DNA of 64,000 nucleotides from Rhodopseudomonas faecalis (GTDB lineage: Bacteria > Pseudomonadota > Alphaproteobacteria > Rhizobiales > Xanthobacteraceae). The position numbers and the translations under genes were made by a program. This document shows, piece by piece, positions 1-10,877 of this stretch; the first letter of the stretch is position 1; each line of letters starts with the position of its first letter. The stretch lies in assembly GCF_003217325.1 (NCBI RefSeq), contig NZ_QJTI01000001.1:220454-284453 (forward strand), read 5' to 3'. The notes beneath the pieces are model-generated. The model was not told where the DNA came from. It did no database searches and saw only the letters and a program-made list of their open reading frames with translations.

Positions 1-132
1 GTGATGGACGCAACCGCTTTCGCGCTTGCCCGTGACACCTCGCTGCCTATCATCGTGTTTTCAATTGCCGAGCCGGGTTCGGTTGGGGCGATTTTGAGCG
101 GCGGCGGGCGGGGCACCATCGTCGCTGGATAG
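1..132 (+). CDS. pyrH: UMP kinase, C-terminal end (partial)
   Basis: The window opens inside an open frame encoding 43 residues up to the TAG stop. It starts [12 protein letters not shown] and ends [10 protein letters not shown], which matches the C-terminus of bacterial UMP kinase, the hexameric enzyme that phosphorylates UMP to UDP in the cytoplasm. The body of the gene lies upstream of the window. The neighbour 60 bp downstream is frr, and pyrH-frr is the standard order in most bacteria, which supports the call. Only the tail is visible, so no catalytic residues can be checked. Confidence 0.85.
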   Translation: MMDATAFALARDTSLPIIVFSIAEPGSVGAILSGGGRGTIVAG

Positions 133-193
133 CGCAGGGCGTCGCCGGAGTTCGTCGGGATTATCAAGAGTTTTGGAAAAAGAAGGGGCAGTC

Positions 194-757
194 ATGCCGA
201 CCGACAGTTTCGACATCAATGACTTGAAACGCCGCATGCAGGGCGCGACCCAGTCGCTCAAGCATGAATTGGGGGGATTGCGCACCGGCCGCGCCTCGGC
301 CTCAATGCTCGAACCGATTCAGGTGGACGCCTATGGCAGCCACATGCCGCTCAATCAGGTGGCCACCATCAGCGTGCCGGAGCCGCGGCTGCTGTCGGTT
401 CAGGTCTGGGACCGCTCGATGGTGAAGGCGGTCGAAAAGGCGATCGTTGATTCCAATCTCGGCCTGAGCCCGGCCACCGAGGGCCAGGTGGTGCGGCTGC
501 GGGTTCCGGAGCTCAATGAGGAGCGCCGTAAGGAGCTGGTCAAGGTTGCTCACAAATACGCCGAAGCGGCGCGGGTCGCGGTGCGCCACGTCCGCCGCGA
601 CGGCCTCGACACTTTGAAGAAGCTCGAGAAGAACCACGAGATTTCTGAAGACGATCAGGAGCGTCTGGCGCAAGATGTCCAGAAGGCGACGGATGCGACG
701 ATTCACGAAGTCGATCAGCTGCTCGCGGTCAAGGAAAAGGAAATCCTGACCGTCTAA
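194..757 (+). CDS. frr: Ribosome recycling factor
   Basis: Encodes 187 residues, the usual RRF length. RRF acts with EF-G to split the post-termination ribosome. The protein shows the family's two-domain pattern: an N-terminal helix with [10 protein letters not shown] near residues 27-33, a central beta domain, and a basic C-terminal helix ending KEKEILTV. I chose the ATG at 194 because it follows an AAGAAGGGG ribosome-binding site and gives the conserved [10 protein letters not shown] start; an in-frame TTG at 173 would add seven non-conserved residues. It lies between pyrH and uppS in the classical envelope cluster. Confidence 0.96.
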   Translation: MPTDSFDINDLKRRMQGATQSLKHELGGLRTGRASASMLEPIQVDAYGSHMPLNQVATISVPEPRLLSVQVWDRSMVKAVEKAIVDSNLGLSPATEGQVVRLRVPELNEERRKELVKVAHKYAEAARVAVRHVRRDGLDTLKKLEKNHEISEDDQERLAQDVQKATDATIHEVDQLLAVKEKEILTV

Positions 758-870
758 GACCGCTGCGGTCGCCCGGCGCCGAGCTGGGCGGCCCTAGCTC
801 GTTTGACTGAATTGACGTAGTTGCGGCAAACGGGAAGCCTCTTTGCGGACCACGCTTTAGGATACGGCCT

Positions 871-1629
871 ATGTCGAACGCCGCCGCGCCGCTGCAGGGA
901 CGATCGGACAGTTCTGATCTGCCGTTGCATGTGGCGATCATCATGGATGGCAATGGCCGCTGGGCGGCGGCGCGCGGGTTGCCGCGGGCCGAAGGCCATC
1001 GTCGTGGTGTTGAGGCTTTGCGGCGGGTGGTACGAGCGGCCCGCGAGCTTGGGGTGCAATACCTCACAATCTTCTCGTTTAGTTCTGAGAACTGGTCGCG
1101 GCCGGCGAGCGAGATCGTCGATCTGTTCGGGCTGCTGCGCCGCTTCATCCGCAACGATCTGGCGTCACTGCATCGCGACGGCGTGCGGGTCCGGGTGATC
1201 GGCGAGCGCGAGGGCCTTGAGCCCGATCTGTGCGCGCTGCTGACCGAGGCCGAGGAGTTGACGCGCGGCAATAGCAAGCTGCATCTGGTGGTCGCCTTCA
1301 ATTACGGCTCGCGCAAGGAAATCGCCAATGCCGCGCAGCGGCTGGCGCGCGAGGTTGCCGAGGGCAAGCGCGACTGGAGCAGCATCGATCCGGACGCGCT
1401 CGGCCGCTATCTCGACGCGCCGGAAATTCCCGATCCCGATCTGATTATCCGCACCAGCGGGGAACAGCGGCTCTCCAACTTTTTGATGTGGCAGGCCGCC
1501 TATAGCGAACTTGTGTTCGTGCCGATTCACTGGCCTGATTTCGACAAGGCCGCGCTCGAGGGCGCAATGGCCGAATATTCCCGCCGCGAGCGCCGGTTCG
1601 GCGGTCTGGCCGCGAAGACAGGGTCGTGA
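871..1629 (+). CDS. uppS: Isoprenyl transferase (undecaprenyl diphosphate synthase)
   Basis: Encodes 252 residues of the cis-prenyltransferase family. The enzyme condenses isopentenyl diphosphate units onto farnesyl diphosphate to make undecaprenyl diphosphate, the lipid carrier for peptidoglycan and O-antigen. The catalytic signature [10 protein letters not shown] is at residues 24-33 with the essential Asp at about 26. FSFSSENW and the C-terminal [11 protein letters not shown] motif (isoprenyl diphosphate binding) are intact. The stop is 4 bp before cdsA, so the two are co-transcribed. The family assignment is firm; chain length is inferred from context. Confidence 0.95.
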   Translation: MSNAAAPLQGRSDSSDLPLHVAIIMDGNGRWAAARGLPRAEGHRRGVEALRRVVRAARELGVQYLTIFSFSSENWSRPASEIVDLFGLLRRFIRNDLASLHRDGVRVRVIGEREGLEPDLCALLTEAEELTRGNSKLHLVVAFNYGSRKEIANAAQRLAREVAEGKRDWSSIDPDALGRYLDAPEIPDPDLIIRTSGEQRLSNFLMWQAAYSELVFVPIHWPDFDKAALEGAMAEYSRRERRFGGLAAKTGS

Positions 1630-1633
1630 TTCT

Positions 1634-2482
1634 GTGAGCGATAATTCGAGGGCGCCGGCAGCTGCCGGCGACAGCGGCACGCGCAATCTGGTGACGCGCG
1701 CCGTCACCGCGCTGGTGCTGGCACCACTGGCGATTGGCATCGTCTATGCGGGCGGCTGGTTCTGGACCGTGCTGGTCACCGCGGTTTCCGTCGGCATTTT
1801 TATCGAATGGCTGATGATCGTCGGCGCACGCGACAACCTGCGGGTGTTGGGCGCGGGCGTCGGCGCGTTGGCGATCACCGGGCTGTGCCTGGGGTTTGAG
1901 CGCTATGACGGCGCGCTGCCGTTTGCGCTGCTAGGCCTGGTGGTGGTCGGCTATCTCGGCGGCGAGCAGCGGCGCTGGACCGCTTCCGGCTATTTCTATG
2001 CCGTGGCGGCCTTGCTGGCCTCGGTGCTGGTGCGCGCTGACGCCGAATGGGGTTTTGCGGCGTTGATGCTGGTGCTGCTGGTGGTGTGGGCTGCCGATAT
2101 TGGCGGCTATTTCGCCGGCCGTACCCTGGGAGGTCCGAAATTGTGGCCGCGGGTCAGCCCCAAGAAGACCTGGGCCGGCGCGATTGGCGGCTTTGTGCTC
2201 GGGCTTTGCGTTGCATCAGGGTTCGCGGTGCTGGGCTATGGCAATTGGGGGCCATTGCTGGCTTTGGCGGCTTTGCTGTCGGTGGTGTCGCAGCTCGGCG
2301 ACCTGTTCGAATCGGCGGTCAAGCGCCAGTTCGGGGTCAAGGATTCCAGCCAGATCATCCCGGGCCATGGCGGCCTGATGGACCGGCTGGACGGTTATGT
2401 CGCGGCGGTCGTCGCTGCGGCTTTGTTCGGCGTGGCGCGGGGCGGCATCGAAGGCGCCGGCCGTGGCCTGATGATGTGGTGA
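1634..2482 (+). CDS. cdsA: Phosphatidate cytidylyltransferase
   Basis: A 282-residue integral membrane protein that makes CDP-diacylglycerol from phosphatidate and CTP, feeding all phospholipid synthesis. It has several hydrophobic segments, the [12 protein letters not shown] segment, and the C-terminal CDS signature with KRQFGVKD followed by [11 protein letters not shown], including the metal-binding Asp residues. The GTG at 1634 is chosen because it lies just after the uppS stop and gives a normal length; frame extension upstream would overlap uppS. It sits between uppS and dxr with only 4-bp gaps on either side. Confidence 0.94.
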   Translation: MSDNSRAPAAAGDSGTRNLVTRAVTALVLAPLAIGIVYAGGWFWTVLVTAVSVGIFIEWLMIVGARDNLRVLGAGVGALAITGLCLGFERYDGALPFALLGLVVVGYLGGEQRRWTASGYFYAVAALLASVLVRADAEWGFAALMLVLLVVWAADIGGYFAGRTLGGPKLWPRVSPKKTWAGAIGGFVLGLCVASGFAVLGYGNWGPLLALAALLSVVSQLGDLFESAVKRQFGVKDSSQIIPGHGGLMDRLDGYVAAVVAAALFGVARGGIEGAGRGLMMW

Positions 2483-2486
2483 TGAG

Positions 2487-3710
2487 ATGAGTGCTGTTCC
2501 ATTGCGAAACGATAAGCCGGCGACCCACGGCGTGCGTAAAGTCACGGTCCTAGGCGCCACCGGCTCGATCGGCGACAGCACCATGGATCTGCTGCGCGCC
2601 TCGCCCGAGCGCTATCAGGTCGAGGCCCTGACCGCGAACAGCAATGTCGAGGGGTTGGCCAAGCTCGCGATCGAGTTCAACGCCCGGTTCGCCGCGGTGG
2701 CCGATCCGGCCAAGCTTGGCGAGCTGCGCGCCGCGCTCGACGGCACCGGGATTGCCTGCGGGGCAGGGGAACAGGCGGTGATCGAGGCCGCGGCCCGGCC
2801 GTCCGACTGGGTGATGGCGGCGGTCGCCGGGGCGGCCGGCCTGAAACCGGCGCTGGCCGCGGTTGACCGCGGCGCCACCGTGGCGCTCGCCAACAAGGAA
2901 TGTCTGGTGTGTGCCGGCGAGTTCTTCATGGAGCGCGCCGCCGCGGCCAATGCCTGCATCCTGCCGGCCGATTCCGAGCATAACGCGCTGTTCCAGGCGC
3001 TGGCCTCTGGCAATCGCGACGAGCTGACCAAGGTGATCATCACCGCCTCGGGCGGTCCGTTCCGCACCTGGGCCGCCGCCGATATCGAGCAGGCGACGCT
3101 GGCGCAGGCGCTCAAGCACCCGAACTGGAGCATGGGCCAGAAGATCACCATCGATTCGGCGTCGATGATGAACAAGGGCCTGGAGGTGATCGAGGCGTCC
3201 TGGCTGTTCGCGCTGACGCCCGACGAGATCGAAGTGGTGGTGCATCCGCAGTCGATCATCCACGGCATGGTGGAATTCTCCGACCGTTCGGTGGTGGCGC
3301 AGCTCGGCGCCCCGGATATGCGCATTCCGATCGCGCACTGCCTGGGCTGGCCGGAGCGAATCATCGGCCGCGCCGCGCCGCTCGATCTGACCAAAATCGG
3401 CCAATTGACCTTCGAGGCCCCGGATTTCGTCCGGTTCCCCGGTCTGCGGCTGGCTTATGACGCGCTGCGCGCCGGCAACGGCGCCACCACGGTCTACAAT
3501 GCCGCCAACGAGATCGCGGTCGCGGCGTTTGTGAAGGAGCAGATCCGGTTCGGCGCAATCGCCCGGCTGGTTGAGGAAACCCTCAATTCCTGGATCCGGT
3601 CCGGCAATCTGGCGCCGCTGAGCTCGGCGGACGAGGCGATTGCCGTTGACCATAAAGCGAGAAATCTCGCTGCCAGCCTCTTGCCACAAATTGCCGCAAA
3701 GGCATCTTAA
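2487..3710 (+). CDS. dxr: 1-deoxy-D-xylulose 5-phosphate reductoisomerase
   Basis: 407 residues, slightly longer than the typical ~390-400. It performs the committed step of the MEP isoprenoid pathway: DXP to 2-C-methyl-D-erythritol 4-phosphate with NADPH. Visible motifs are the N-terminal dinucleotide loop [21 protein letters not shown], the metal and substrate segment [20 protein letters not shown], and [21 protein letters not shown]. It starts 4 bp after cdsA. Together with uppS this links precursor supply and the polyprenyl carrier in one operon. Confidence 0.96.
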   Translation: MSAVPLRNDKPATHGVRKVTVLGATGSIGDSTMDLLRASPERYQVEALTANSNVEGLAKLAIEFNARFAAVADPAKLGELRAALDGTGIACGAGEQAVIEAAARPSDWVMAAVAGAAGLKPALAAVDRGATVALANKECLVCAGEFFMERAAAANACILPADSEHNALFQALASGNRDELTKVIITASGGPFRTWAAADIEQATLAQALKHPNWSMGQKITIDSASMMNKGLEVIEASWLFALTPDEIEVVVHPQSIIHGMVEFSDRSVVAQLGAPDMRIPIAHCLGWPERIIGRAAPLDLTKIGQLTFEAPDFVRFPGLRLAYDALRAGNGATTVYNAANEIAVAAFVKEQIRFGAIARLVEETLNSWIRSGNLAPLSSADEAIAVDHKARNLAASLLPQIAAKAS

Positions 3711-3750
3711 GTCTTTCGCGTGGGGCTTCTGGCCCAAATAGGGGATTCGG

Positions 3751-4899
3751 ATGCCTGATTTCTTGGCCAATGGCTTCAGTTTTCTGAGTCACGGGGTGGT
3801 CGGTTACGCCATCCCGTTTCTGTTCGTTCTGACCATTGTCGTGTTCTTCCACGAGCTCGGGCACTTCCTGGTGGCGCGCTGGGCCGGGGTGCGGGTGCTG
3901 ACCTTCTCGCTCGGTTTTGGCCCGGAGCTGATCGGCTTCAACGACAAGCACGGCACGCGCTGGAAGATTTCTGCAATCCCGCTAGGCGGTTACGTCAAGT
4001 TCTTCGGAGATGACAGCGAGGCGTCGACGCCGTCGGCGGCGCTCGCCGCCATGACAGCCGACGAGCGCAAGTCGAGCTTCCACCACAAGAAAGTCGGTCC
4101 GCGCGCCGCCATTGTCGCCGCTGGTCCGATCGCCAATTTCCTGCTGGCGATTCTGATCTTCGCCGCGCTGTTCACCATCAATGGCCGGCCGATCACCACG
4201 GCCCGAGTCGATAAGGTGTTGCCGGAAAGCGCCGCCGCGGTGGCCGGCTTCCAATCCGGTGACGTCGTGGTCGCGATCAACGGCAGTAAGGTCGATAGCT
4301 TCAGCGAAATGCAGCGCACGGTGTCCAGCGAGGCCGGTCGCGAACTGGCCTTCACCGTCAAGCGCGGTGAGGACACCCTGGAATTGAAGGCGACCCCGCA
4401 GCTCAAGGAGATCAAGGACTCGTTCGGCAATGTGCACCGGGTCGGCATTCTCGGCATCAGTCGCTCCAACAATCCGGGCGACGTGACCAACGAAAAGATC
4501 AATCCTGCGACCGCCTTGGTGCTCGGCGCCAAGGAGACCTGGTTCGTGGTCGACCGTACGCTGGCCTATATCGGCGGTATTTTCACCGGGCGTGAGGCGG
4601 CCGACCAGCTCGGCGGGCCATTGCGAATCGCCCAGATTTCCGGCCAGGTCGCGACATTCGGGCTGTCACCGCTGCTGCACTTAGCGGCGGTGCTGTCGGT
4701 GTCGATCGGTCTTCTCAACCTGTTTCCGGTGCCGCTGCTCGATGGCGGTCACCTGGTATTCTACGCTGTGGAGGCAATCCGCGGCCGCCCGCTGTCCGAG
4801 CGGGCCCAGGAAATGGGGTTCCGGATCGGTTTGGGGCTGGTTTTGATGCTGATGGTGTTCGCAACTTATAATGACATCTTGCATCTGGCAGCATCATAG
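3751..4899 (+). CDS. rseP: RseP-type site-2 zinc metalloprotease
   Basis: A 382-residue intramembrane protease. The zinc motif HELGH is at residues 34-38 in the first membrane segment. A PDZ-like domain occupies roughly residues 115-195 with the segment AGFQSGDVVVAINGSKV. The second metal-ligand motif PVPLLDGGHL lies near residue 330. The family cleaves membrane-bound anti-sigma factors and leftover signal peptides. Only one PDZ domain is obvious, where E. coli RseP has two. It lies directly upstream of bamA, the usual order. No anti-sigma partner is in the window, so the substrate is unknown. Confidence 0.93.
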   Translation: MPDFLANGFSFLSHGVVGYAIPFLFVLTIVVFFHELGHFLVARWAGVRVLTFSLGFGPELIGFNDKHGTRWKISAIPLGGYVKFFGDDSEASTPSAALAAMTADERKSSFHHKKVGPRAAIVAAGPIANFLLAILIFAALFTINGRPITTARVDKVLPESAAAVAGFQSGDVVVAINGSKVDSFSEMQRTVSSEAGRELAFTVKRGEDTLELKATPQLKEIKDSFGNVHRVGILGISRSNNPGDVTNEKINPATALVLGAKETWFVVDRTLAYIGGIFTGREAADQLGGPLRIAQISGQVATFGLSPLLHLAAVLSVSIGLLNLFPVPLLDGGHLVFYAVEAIRGRPLSERAQEMGFRIGLGLVLMLMVFATYNDILHLAAS

Positions 4900-5064
4900 G
4901 GTGCGATTCGAAGCCGTGGCCAATGGGCAACGTCTTGGATTGAAATTGAAATCGCACTGCGAATGGGCGTTTGCCGGAGAGGCAAAAACGTCTACAAGCA
5001 GTTCGAAGTGAAGGAATCTGCCGGGCTGCGGGGGCGCTGTTCGGTACTGGAATGACGGGGCGCG

Positions 5065-7611
5065 GTGCGCATGAAGGTTGGTATGCGAGTGTTTCGGGCA
5101 GGTTTGGCCGCTGCCCTAGTGGTTTGCGCCGTTCCGATGGCGGCCACGGTCACCTCCGTGCTGGCGTCGGTGCCGGCAGCGGCTCAGAGCGCCAGTTCGA
5201 TCGTGGTTGAAGGTAACCGCCGCGTCGAGGTGGAGACCATTCGTTCTTACTTTAGGGCCGGCCCCGGTGGTCGGCTCGACCAGGGGCGGATTGACGACGG
5301 TCTGAAAGCGCTGATCGAGACCGGTCTGTTCCAGGACGTGCGCATCAATCAGGCCGGTGGCCGGTTGGTGGTCACTGTGGTGGAAAACCCGGTGATCGGC
5401 CGCGTGGCGTTCGAGGGCAACAAGAAGATCAAGGACGAGCAGCTCACCGCTGAGGTGCAGTCCAAGGCGCGCGGAACGCTGTCGCGGCCGCTGGTGCAGG
5501 CCGACGCGCTGCGCATTGCCGAAATCTATCGCCGGTCCGGCCGTTATGACGTGCAGGTCACGCCGGAAATCATCGAGCAGCCCAATAACCGCGTCGATCT
5601 GATCTTCACCATCAATGAGGGGTCGAAGACCGGCGTGCGCTCGATCGAGTTCGTCGGCAACAAGGCGTTCTCGTCCTACCGCCTCAAGGACGTCATCAAG
5701 ACCCGTGAGTCGAACTTCCTGAGCTTCCTGGCCTCCGGTGACCTGTATGATCCGGATCGTGTCGAAGCCGACCGCGACCTGATTCGTCGCTTCTACCTGA
5801 AGAACGGCTATGCCGACGTGCAGGTGGTGGCGGCTCTCACCGAATACGACCCGGAGAAGAAGGGCTTCTTGGTCACCTTCAAGATCGAAGAAGGCCAGCA
5901 GTACCGGGTGTCGTCGGTCGATTTCCAGACCACGATTCCGACCCTCGAAGCCAACTCGCTGCGCGGCTATTCCCGCGTCTCGGTCGGCTCGGTGTACAAC
6001 GCCGAGGCGCTTGAGAAGTCGGTCGAAGAAATGACCATCGAAGCCTCGCGGCGCGGCTATTCGTTCGCCACCGTGCGGCCGCGCGGCGACCGTAACTTCG
6101 ATAACCATACCGTCTCGATCGTGTTCTCGATCGAGGAGGGGCAGCGCAGCTACATCGAGCGTATCGACGTGCGCGGCAACACCCGCACCCGCGATTACGT
6201 CATTCGTCGTGAGTTCGATCTGTCGGAAGGCGATGCCTATAACCGCGCCCTGGTCGATCGCGCCGAGCGCCGCCTGAAGAACCTCGACTTCTTCAAGAGC
6301 GTGAAGATCGTCACCGAGCCGGGCTCCTCGAGCGACCGCGTGGTGCTGATCGTCGATATCGAAGAAAAGTCGACCGGCGACTTCTCGGTGTCGGGCGGCT
6401 ACTCGACCAGCGACGGTGCCTTGGCGGAAGTCTCGGTGTCGGAGCGTAACCTGCTGGGCCGCGGTCTGTTCGCCAAGGCCACCGTCGGCTACGGCCAGTA
6501 TTCGCGCGGCTACTCGCTGTCATTCGTCGAACCGTATCTGCTCGACTATCGGGTGGCGCTGGGCCTCGACCTCTATCAGCGCCAGCAGCTTCGGAATAGC
6601 TACATTTCCTACACCACCAAGACGCTCGGCTTCAGCCCGCGGCTCGGTTTCGGCCTGCGTGAAGATCTGGCGCTGCAAGTGCGCTATTCGATCTACCAGC
6701 AGGAAATCACGCTGCCGTCGAACCTGAACAATTGTAACAACTACGGTTCTGACGCCTTCAAGACACCGGCTGAATTGAATAGGCTTGGTTTCGGAGCTTC
6801 CCCGGAGTTTGATCCGAACAATGCGTCAACATGGGGTTGTTTGTCAGATGGCGAAGCCTCGCTGCCGGTGCGCCGCGAGTTGTCGAACGGCAAGACGCTG
6901 ACCTCGGCGATCGGTTACACGCTGACCTACAACACGCTGGACAATAACAAGAACCCGACCGACGGCTTCCTGGTGGAGCTGCGTCAGGACTATGCCGGCG
7001 TGGGTGGCGACGTCACCTATCTGAAGTCCGCGATCGACGCCAAGTACTACACCCCGGTCGTGTCGGACATCGTCGGTATCGTGCGTGGTCAGGCCGGAAC
7101 GTTGACCAAGATCGGCAGCGACGACATTCGCATGCTCGACCACTTCAAGATGGGTCCGAATCTGGTTCGCGGCTTTGCCCCGAACGGCATTGGCCCGCGC
7201 GACCTCAGCTACTATGCGCTCACCAATTATGGCGACGCGCTGGGCGGCACCAATTATTGGGGCGCTTCGGTCGAATTGCAGATGCCGTTCTGGTTCCTGC
7301 CGAAGGAAGTCGGGATCAAGGGCGCGATCTATGCCGACGCCGGTTCGCTGTGGGGCTACAAGGGCCCGACCTCGTGGCTTGCCACCGGCGAAGTCAATGG
7401 CGCGGGTTGCACCCCGGCAACCAAGGGCTCGGTCGGCACCTGCTCGGGTCTGCAGTATGACGACAGCAATCTGGTCCGCAGCTCGGTTGGTATCGGTCTG
7501 ATCTGGGCCTCGCCGTTCGGTCCGCTGCGCTTCGACTACGCTGTTCCGATCAGCAAGGGTCAGTACGACCGCGTGCAGGAGTTCAGGTTCGGCGGCGGTA
7601 CCTCGTTCTGA
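5065..7611 (+). CDS. bamA: Outer membrane protein assembly factor BamA
   Basis: 848 residues. A signal peptide ends near the AAAQSASS segment (about residue 41), followed by the POTRA repeats up to about residue 430 and a C-terminal beta-barrel ending in Phe (RFGGGTSF). BamA inserts beta-barrel proteins into the outer membrane. The GTG at 5065 and an ATG two codons later are both possible starts. The barrel contains two putative surface loops with cysteine pairs, C557/C592 and C782/C793. The first is encoded by DNA of clearly lower GC than the rest of the gene (62 G/C in the 130 bases 6721-6850). It lies between rseP and lpxD, as in other proteobacteria. Confidence 0.96.
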   Translation: MRMKVGMRVFRAGLAAALVVCAVPMAATVTSVLASVPAAAQSASSIVVEGNRRVEVETIRSYFRAGPGGRLDQGRIDDGLKALIETGLFQDVRINQAGGRLVVTVVENPVIGRVAFEGNKKIKDEQLTAEVQSKARGTLSRPLVQADALRIAEIYRRSGRYDVQVTPEIIEQPNNRVDLIFTINEGSKTGVRSIEFVGNKAFSSYRLKDVIKTRESNFLSFLASGDLYDPDRVEADRDLIRRFYLKNGYADVQVVAALTEYDPEKKGFLVTFKIEEGQQYRVSSVDFQTTIPTLEANSLRGYSRVSVGSVYNAEALEKSVEEMTIEASRRGYSFATVRPRGDRNFDNHTVSIVFSIEEGQRSYIERIDVRGNTRTRDYVIRREFDLSEGDAYNRALVDRAERRLKNLDFFKSVKIVTEPGSSSDRVVLIVDIEEKSTGDFSVSGGYSTSDGALAEVSVSERNLLGRGLFAKATVGYGQYSRGYSLSFVEPYLLDYRVALGLDLYQRQQLRNSYISYTTKTLGFSPRLGFGLREDLALQVRYSIYQQEITLPSNLNNCNNYGSDAFKTPAELNRLGFGASPEFDPNNASTWGCLSDGEASLPVRRELSNGKTLTSAIGYTLTYNTLDNNKNPTDGFLVELRQDYAGVGGDVTYLKSAIDAKYYTPVVSDIVGIVRGQAGTLTKIGSDDIRMLDHFKMGPNLVRGFAPNGIGPRDLSYYALTNYGDALGGTNYWGASVELQMPFWFLPKEVGIKGAIYADAGSLWGYKGPTSWLATGEVNGAGCTPATKGSVGTCSGLQYDDSNLVRSSVGIGLIWASPFGPLRFDYAVPISKGQYDRVQEFRFGGGTSF

Positions 7612-7643
7612 GCCTGAATTGCGGGCCGGACCGCGACGGACTG

Positions 7644-8729
7644 ATGACGCAACCTGTATTCTTCAAGACATCCCCTTCGTTGACGTTGGCAGAGATTGCC
7701 GCGTTGACGAAGGCGGAACTGCTCGATCCTTCCCAAGGCGAGCTGGTGATTCGTGGTGCCGCCTCGCTTAATGAGGCGGGCCCGATGCACCTGACCTTCT
7801 TTGAAAACCTGCGTTATGCCGACCAACTGGCGAGCACCCATGCCGGTGCCTGTCTGGTCAGCTCGCGGTTCGAAGGGCAGGTGCCGTCCCATGTGGCGGT
7901 GCTGCGCGCCAAAAAGCCGTTCCAGGCTTTTGTCGCCTATTGCTCGCACATCCATAGCGACACGCTGCGGCCGACCAGTTGGTTCGACCAGAGCGGCATC
8001 GCCTCAACCGCGGTGGTGCATGAGACCGCCCGGCTGGAAGACGAAGTCACGATTGATCCGCTGGCGGTGATCGGCCCTGAGGTCGAGATCGGCTCGGGCA
8101 CCATCATCGGCTCCGGCGCCGTGATCGGGCCGGGGGTCAAGATCGGCCGCGACTGCAATATTGGCGCCGGTTCAACCATCCAGGCGTCATTGATCGGCAA
8201 CAATGTGCTGATCCATCCGGGCTGTCATATCGGCCAGGACGGCTATGGATTTACCTTTGTCGGCGGCCGTCACGTCAAGGTGCCGCAGGCCGGGCGCGTC
8301 ATCATTCAAAATGATGTCGAGATCGGCGCTGGCACGTCGATCGATCGTGGCAGTCTGCGCGACACCATGATCGGCGAGGGCACCAAGATCGATAATCAGG
8401 TCCAGATCGGCCACAACGTGTCGATCGGACGCCATTGTCTGCTAGCCGCCCATTGCGGGTTGGCGGGCAGCCTGACCTTGGAAGATTACGTCGCACTTGG
8501 CGCCAAGGTCGGGATTAACAATCACGTCGTTGTCGGCGAAGGCGCTCAGGTTGCGGCCATGAGCGGCATCAAAGACAGCATTCCTCCCGGCGCGCGCTGG
8601 GGCGGCATGTTTGCGCGGCCGACTCGGCAATGGCTGCGTGAAATGTTGACGCTCGAGCGCTTGGCGCAAGAGGGAGTTAGCGGTGGTCCGGATTCCAAGC
8701 GCGATCCCGACCCGGAGGAGCGCAATTAA
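7644..8729 (+). CDS. lpxD: UDP-3-O-acylglucosamine N-acyltransferase
   Basis: 361 residues, third step of lipid A synthesis: transfer of a 3-hydroxyacyl chain from ACP to the 2-amino group. The N-terminal uridine-binding domain (about 1-110) is followed by a run of left-handed hexapeptide repeats such as [14 protein letters not shown], and the catalytic-His segment [13 protein letters not shown] helical C-terminal tail follows. It starts 32 bp after bamA and ends 1 bp before fabZ, consistent with one transcript. Confidence 0.95.
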   Translation: MTQPVFFKTSPSLTLAEIAALTKAELLDPSQGELVIRGAASLNEAGPMHLTFFENLRYADQLASTHAGACLVSSRFEGQVPSHVAVLRAKKPFQAFVAYCSHIHSDTLRPTSWFDQSGIASTAVVHETARLEDEVTIDPLAVIGPEVEIGSGTIIGSGAVIGPGVKIGRDCNIGAGSTIQASLIGNNVLIHPGCHIGQDGYGFTFVGGRHVKVPQAGRVIIQNDVEIGAGTSIDRGSLRDTMIGEGTKIDNQVQIGHNVSIGRHCLLAAHCGLAGSLTLEDYVALGAKVGINNHVVVGEGAQVAAMSGIKDSIPPGARWGGMFARPTRQWLREMLTLERLAQEGVSGGPDSKRDPDPEERN

Positions 8730-8730
8730 T

Positions 8731-9186
8731 ATGGGACCCGGCGTCAATATCGACTGTGTCGACATCAACCAGATCCTGAAGACCCTGCCGCATCGTTACC
8801 CGTTCCTGCTGATCGACCGGGTGATCAATATCCGCGACGACTATAGCGGCGTCGGCATCAAGAACGTGTCGGTGACCGATCCGGCGTTCCAGGGGCATTT
8901 CCCGGAGCGCCCGGTCTATCCCGGCGTGCTGATGATCGAGGGCATGGCGCAGACCGCCGGCGTGATCGGCATCCTGTCGGTGGTCGGCACCGAGAAGCCG
9001 CGCGCGGTGTATTTCCTCACCATCGACAAGTGCAAGTTCCGCAAGCCGGTGATGCCGGGTGATACCGTCGAGTATCACATGAGCAGCATCGGTCGGCGCA
9101 AGACGATGTGGTGGTTCCACGGTGAGGCCAAGGTCAATGGTGCGGTCGTCGCGGAAGCCGACGTCGGCGCCATGCTGACCGACTGA
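8731..9186 (+). CDS. fabZ: 3-hydroxyacyl-ACP dehydratase FabZ
   Basis: 151 residues. Hot-dog-fold dehydratase of fatty acid elongation. The catalytic pair is visible as His21 in LPHRYPF and Glu70 in [11 protein letters not shown]. The ATG at 8731 is preferred over an upstream in-frame start at 8683 because GGAGGAG lies a suitable distance before it and the upstream option would overlap lpxD. Its position between lpxD and lpxA is conserved; both acyltransferases use the 3-hydroxyacyl-ACP that FabZ competes for. Confidence 0.95.
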   Translation: MGPGVNIDCVDINQILKTLPHRYPFLLIDRVINIRDDYSGVGIKNVSVTDPAFQGHFPERPVYPGVLMIEGMAQTAGVIGILSVVGTEKPRAVYFLTIDKCKFRKPVMPGDTVEYHMSSIGRRKTMWWFHGEAKVNGAVVAEADVGAMLTD

Positions 9187-9194
9187 CCGGGCAG

Positions 9195-10004
9195 ATGAGC
9201 AACATCGATCCCAGCGCGCGCGTCGAAGATGGCGCCGTGATCGGCGCCGACACCGTGATCGGTCCGTATTGCATCGTCGGCCGCGACGCCGTGATCGGGG
9301 CCGGCTGCCGGTTGCTGTCTCATGTCATCGTCGACGGCCACACCACGATCGGCGATGGCACCACGGTGCATCCGTTCGCCTCGCTCGGCACGCCGCCGCA
9401 ATCGATCGGCTATAAGGGCGAGCCGACCAAGCTGGTGGTCGGCAGCGGCTGCACCATCCGCGAGAACGTCACCATCAACCGCGGCACGGTCGGTGGCGGC
9501 GGCATCACCACGGTCGGCGATCGCGGCTACTTCATGATTGGCAGCCACATCGCCCATGACTGCCACGTCGGCAATGACGTGATCTTCGCCAACACCGCGA
9601 CGCTCGGCGGCCATTGCGAGATCGGCGACTTCACCTTCATCGGCGGCGTCACCGCTCTGCAGCAGTTCACCCGGGTCGGCCCGCAGGTGATGATCGGCGG
9701 CATGAGCGGGCTGCGCGACGACGTCATCCCCTATGGCCTGGTCAACGGCATCTATGCCCGGCTGTCCGGCCTGAACATCGTCGGCATGCGCCGGCGCAAG
9801 ATCACCAAGGCCCGGCTGGCGGTGATCCGCTCGTTCTTCCGTGAACTGTTCCTCACCGAGGGGCAGTTTGCCGAGCGCCTGGAGCGGGTGCGGCCGCGCG
9901 CCGGTGAAGACCCGGCGATCGCCGAGATTCTGGCTTTCATTGATGACCGCAAGCGCCGGCGGCGGCTGTGCATGGCGCGCAACGACGACGTCGTGCTCGA
10001 TTAG
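9195..10004 (+). CDS. lpxA: Acyl-ACP--UDP-N-acetylglucosamine O-acyltransferase
   Basis: 269 residues, first step of lipid A synthesis. The protein is a left-handed beta-helix from the first residues (IDPSARVEDGAVIGADTVIG) with the catalytic-His segment GSHIAHDCHVGND and the conserved GGMSGLRDDVIPYGL. The C-terminal helical domain ends with an Arg-rich KRRRRLCMARND tail. It starts 8 bp after fabZ and is followed 18 bp later by lpxI. Confidence 0.96.
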   Translation: MSNIDPSARVEDGAVIGADTVIGPYCIVGRDAVIGAGCRLLSHVIVDGHTTIGDGTTVHPFASLGTPPQSIGYKGEPTKLVVGSGCTIRENVTINRGTVGGGGITTVGDRGYFMIGSHIAHDCHVGNDVIFANTATLGGHCEIGDFTFIGGVTALQQFTRVGPQVMIGGMSGLRDDVIPYGLVNGIYARLSGLNIVGMRRRKITKARLAVIRSFFRELFLTEGQFAERLERVRPRAGEDPAIAEILAFIDDRKRRRRLCMARNDDVVLD

Positions 10005-10022
10005 CCAAGGAGCCACCGCGCG

Positions 10023-10877
10023 ATGACCGGGGTTCCGCAGATCCGCTCCCCCCTTGGTGTGATCGCGGGCGGCGGTGTGCTGCCCTTTGCGGTCGCCGAT
10101 TCCCTTTCCGCGCGGGGCATTACCCCGGTTCTGTTCGCGCTGCAGGGCTCGTGCGATCCGGCGCGGGTCGAAGCTTATCGTCATCACTGGCTGGCGATGG
10201 GCGCGTTCGGCAAGCTGTTGCGGCTGCTGCGCGCCGAGGGCTGCCAGGATCTGGTGTTCATCGGCAATCTGGTGCGGCCATCGATCGCCGAGCTGCGGCT
10301 CGATTGGGGCGCGATCAAAGTGCTGCCGGCGGTGCTGGCGGCCTATCGCGGCGGCGACGACCATCTGCTCACCGGCGTCGGCCGGCTGTTTGAACACTAC
10401 GGTTTCCGGCTGCTCGGGTTGAAGCAGGTCGCACCCGACCTGCTGATGCCGGAGGGCGCGCTGACCCGCGCCCGCCCGGATGACCGTGCGCAGGCCGATA
10501 TCACCAAGGGCCGCGCGGTGCTGGCGGCGCTCAGCCCATTCGATATCGGCCAGGGCTGCGTGGTGATCGACGGCCATGTGGTGGCGGTCGAGGACACCGG
10601 CGGCACCGACAGCCTGCTGCGGCGGGTGGCGCAGCTGCGCGAGGAGCGCCGGCTGCGCACCAAGCCCGGGCGAGGGGTGCTGGTGAAGGCGCCCAAAACC
10701 GGGCAGGATCTGCGCTTTGATTTGCCGGCGCTCGGTCCGACCACCATTGACGGCCTGATCGCGGCGCAGCTCGGCGGCGTCGCCGTGGTGGCTGGGCACA
10801 CCGTGGTGGCCGAGCCGCAGACCATGGTCGCCAGCGCCGATCGCGGCGGACTGTTCATCACCGGACTTGCCCCATGA
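10023..10877 (+). CDS. lpxI: UDP-2,3-diacylglucosamine pyrophosphatase LpxI
   Basis: 284 residues of the LpxI (DUF1009) family, the alphaproteobacterial alternative to LpxH. It hydrolyses UDP-2,3-diacylglucosamine to lipid X. The N-terminus GVIAGGGVLPFAVADS is typical of the family, and the C-terminal domain holds GRAVLAALSPFDIGQGCVV and GVLVKAPKTGQD. It overlaps lpxB by 4 bp (ATGA), a sign of translational coupling between consecutive pathway enzymes. No LpxH-like protein is seen in the window. Confidence 0.93.
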   Translation: MTGVPQIRSPLGVIAGGGVLPFAVADSLSARGITPVLFALQGSCDPARVEAYRHHWLAMGAFGKLLRLLRAEGCQDLVFIGNLVRPSIAELRLDWGAIKVLPAVLAAYRGGDDHLLTGVGRLFEHYGFRLLGLKQVAPDLLMPEGALTRARPDDRAQADITKGRAVLAALSPFDIGQGCVVIDGHVVAVEDTGGTDSLLRRVAQLREERRLRTKPGRGVLVKAPKTGQDLRFDLPALGPTTIDGLIAAQLGGVAVVAGHTVVAEPQTMVASADRGGLFITGLAP

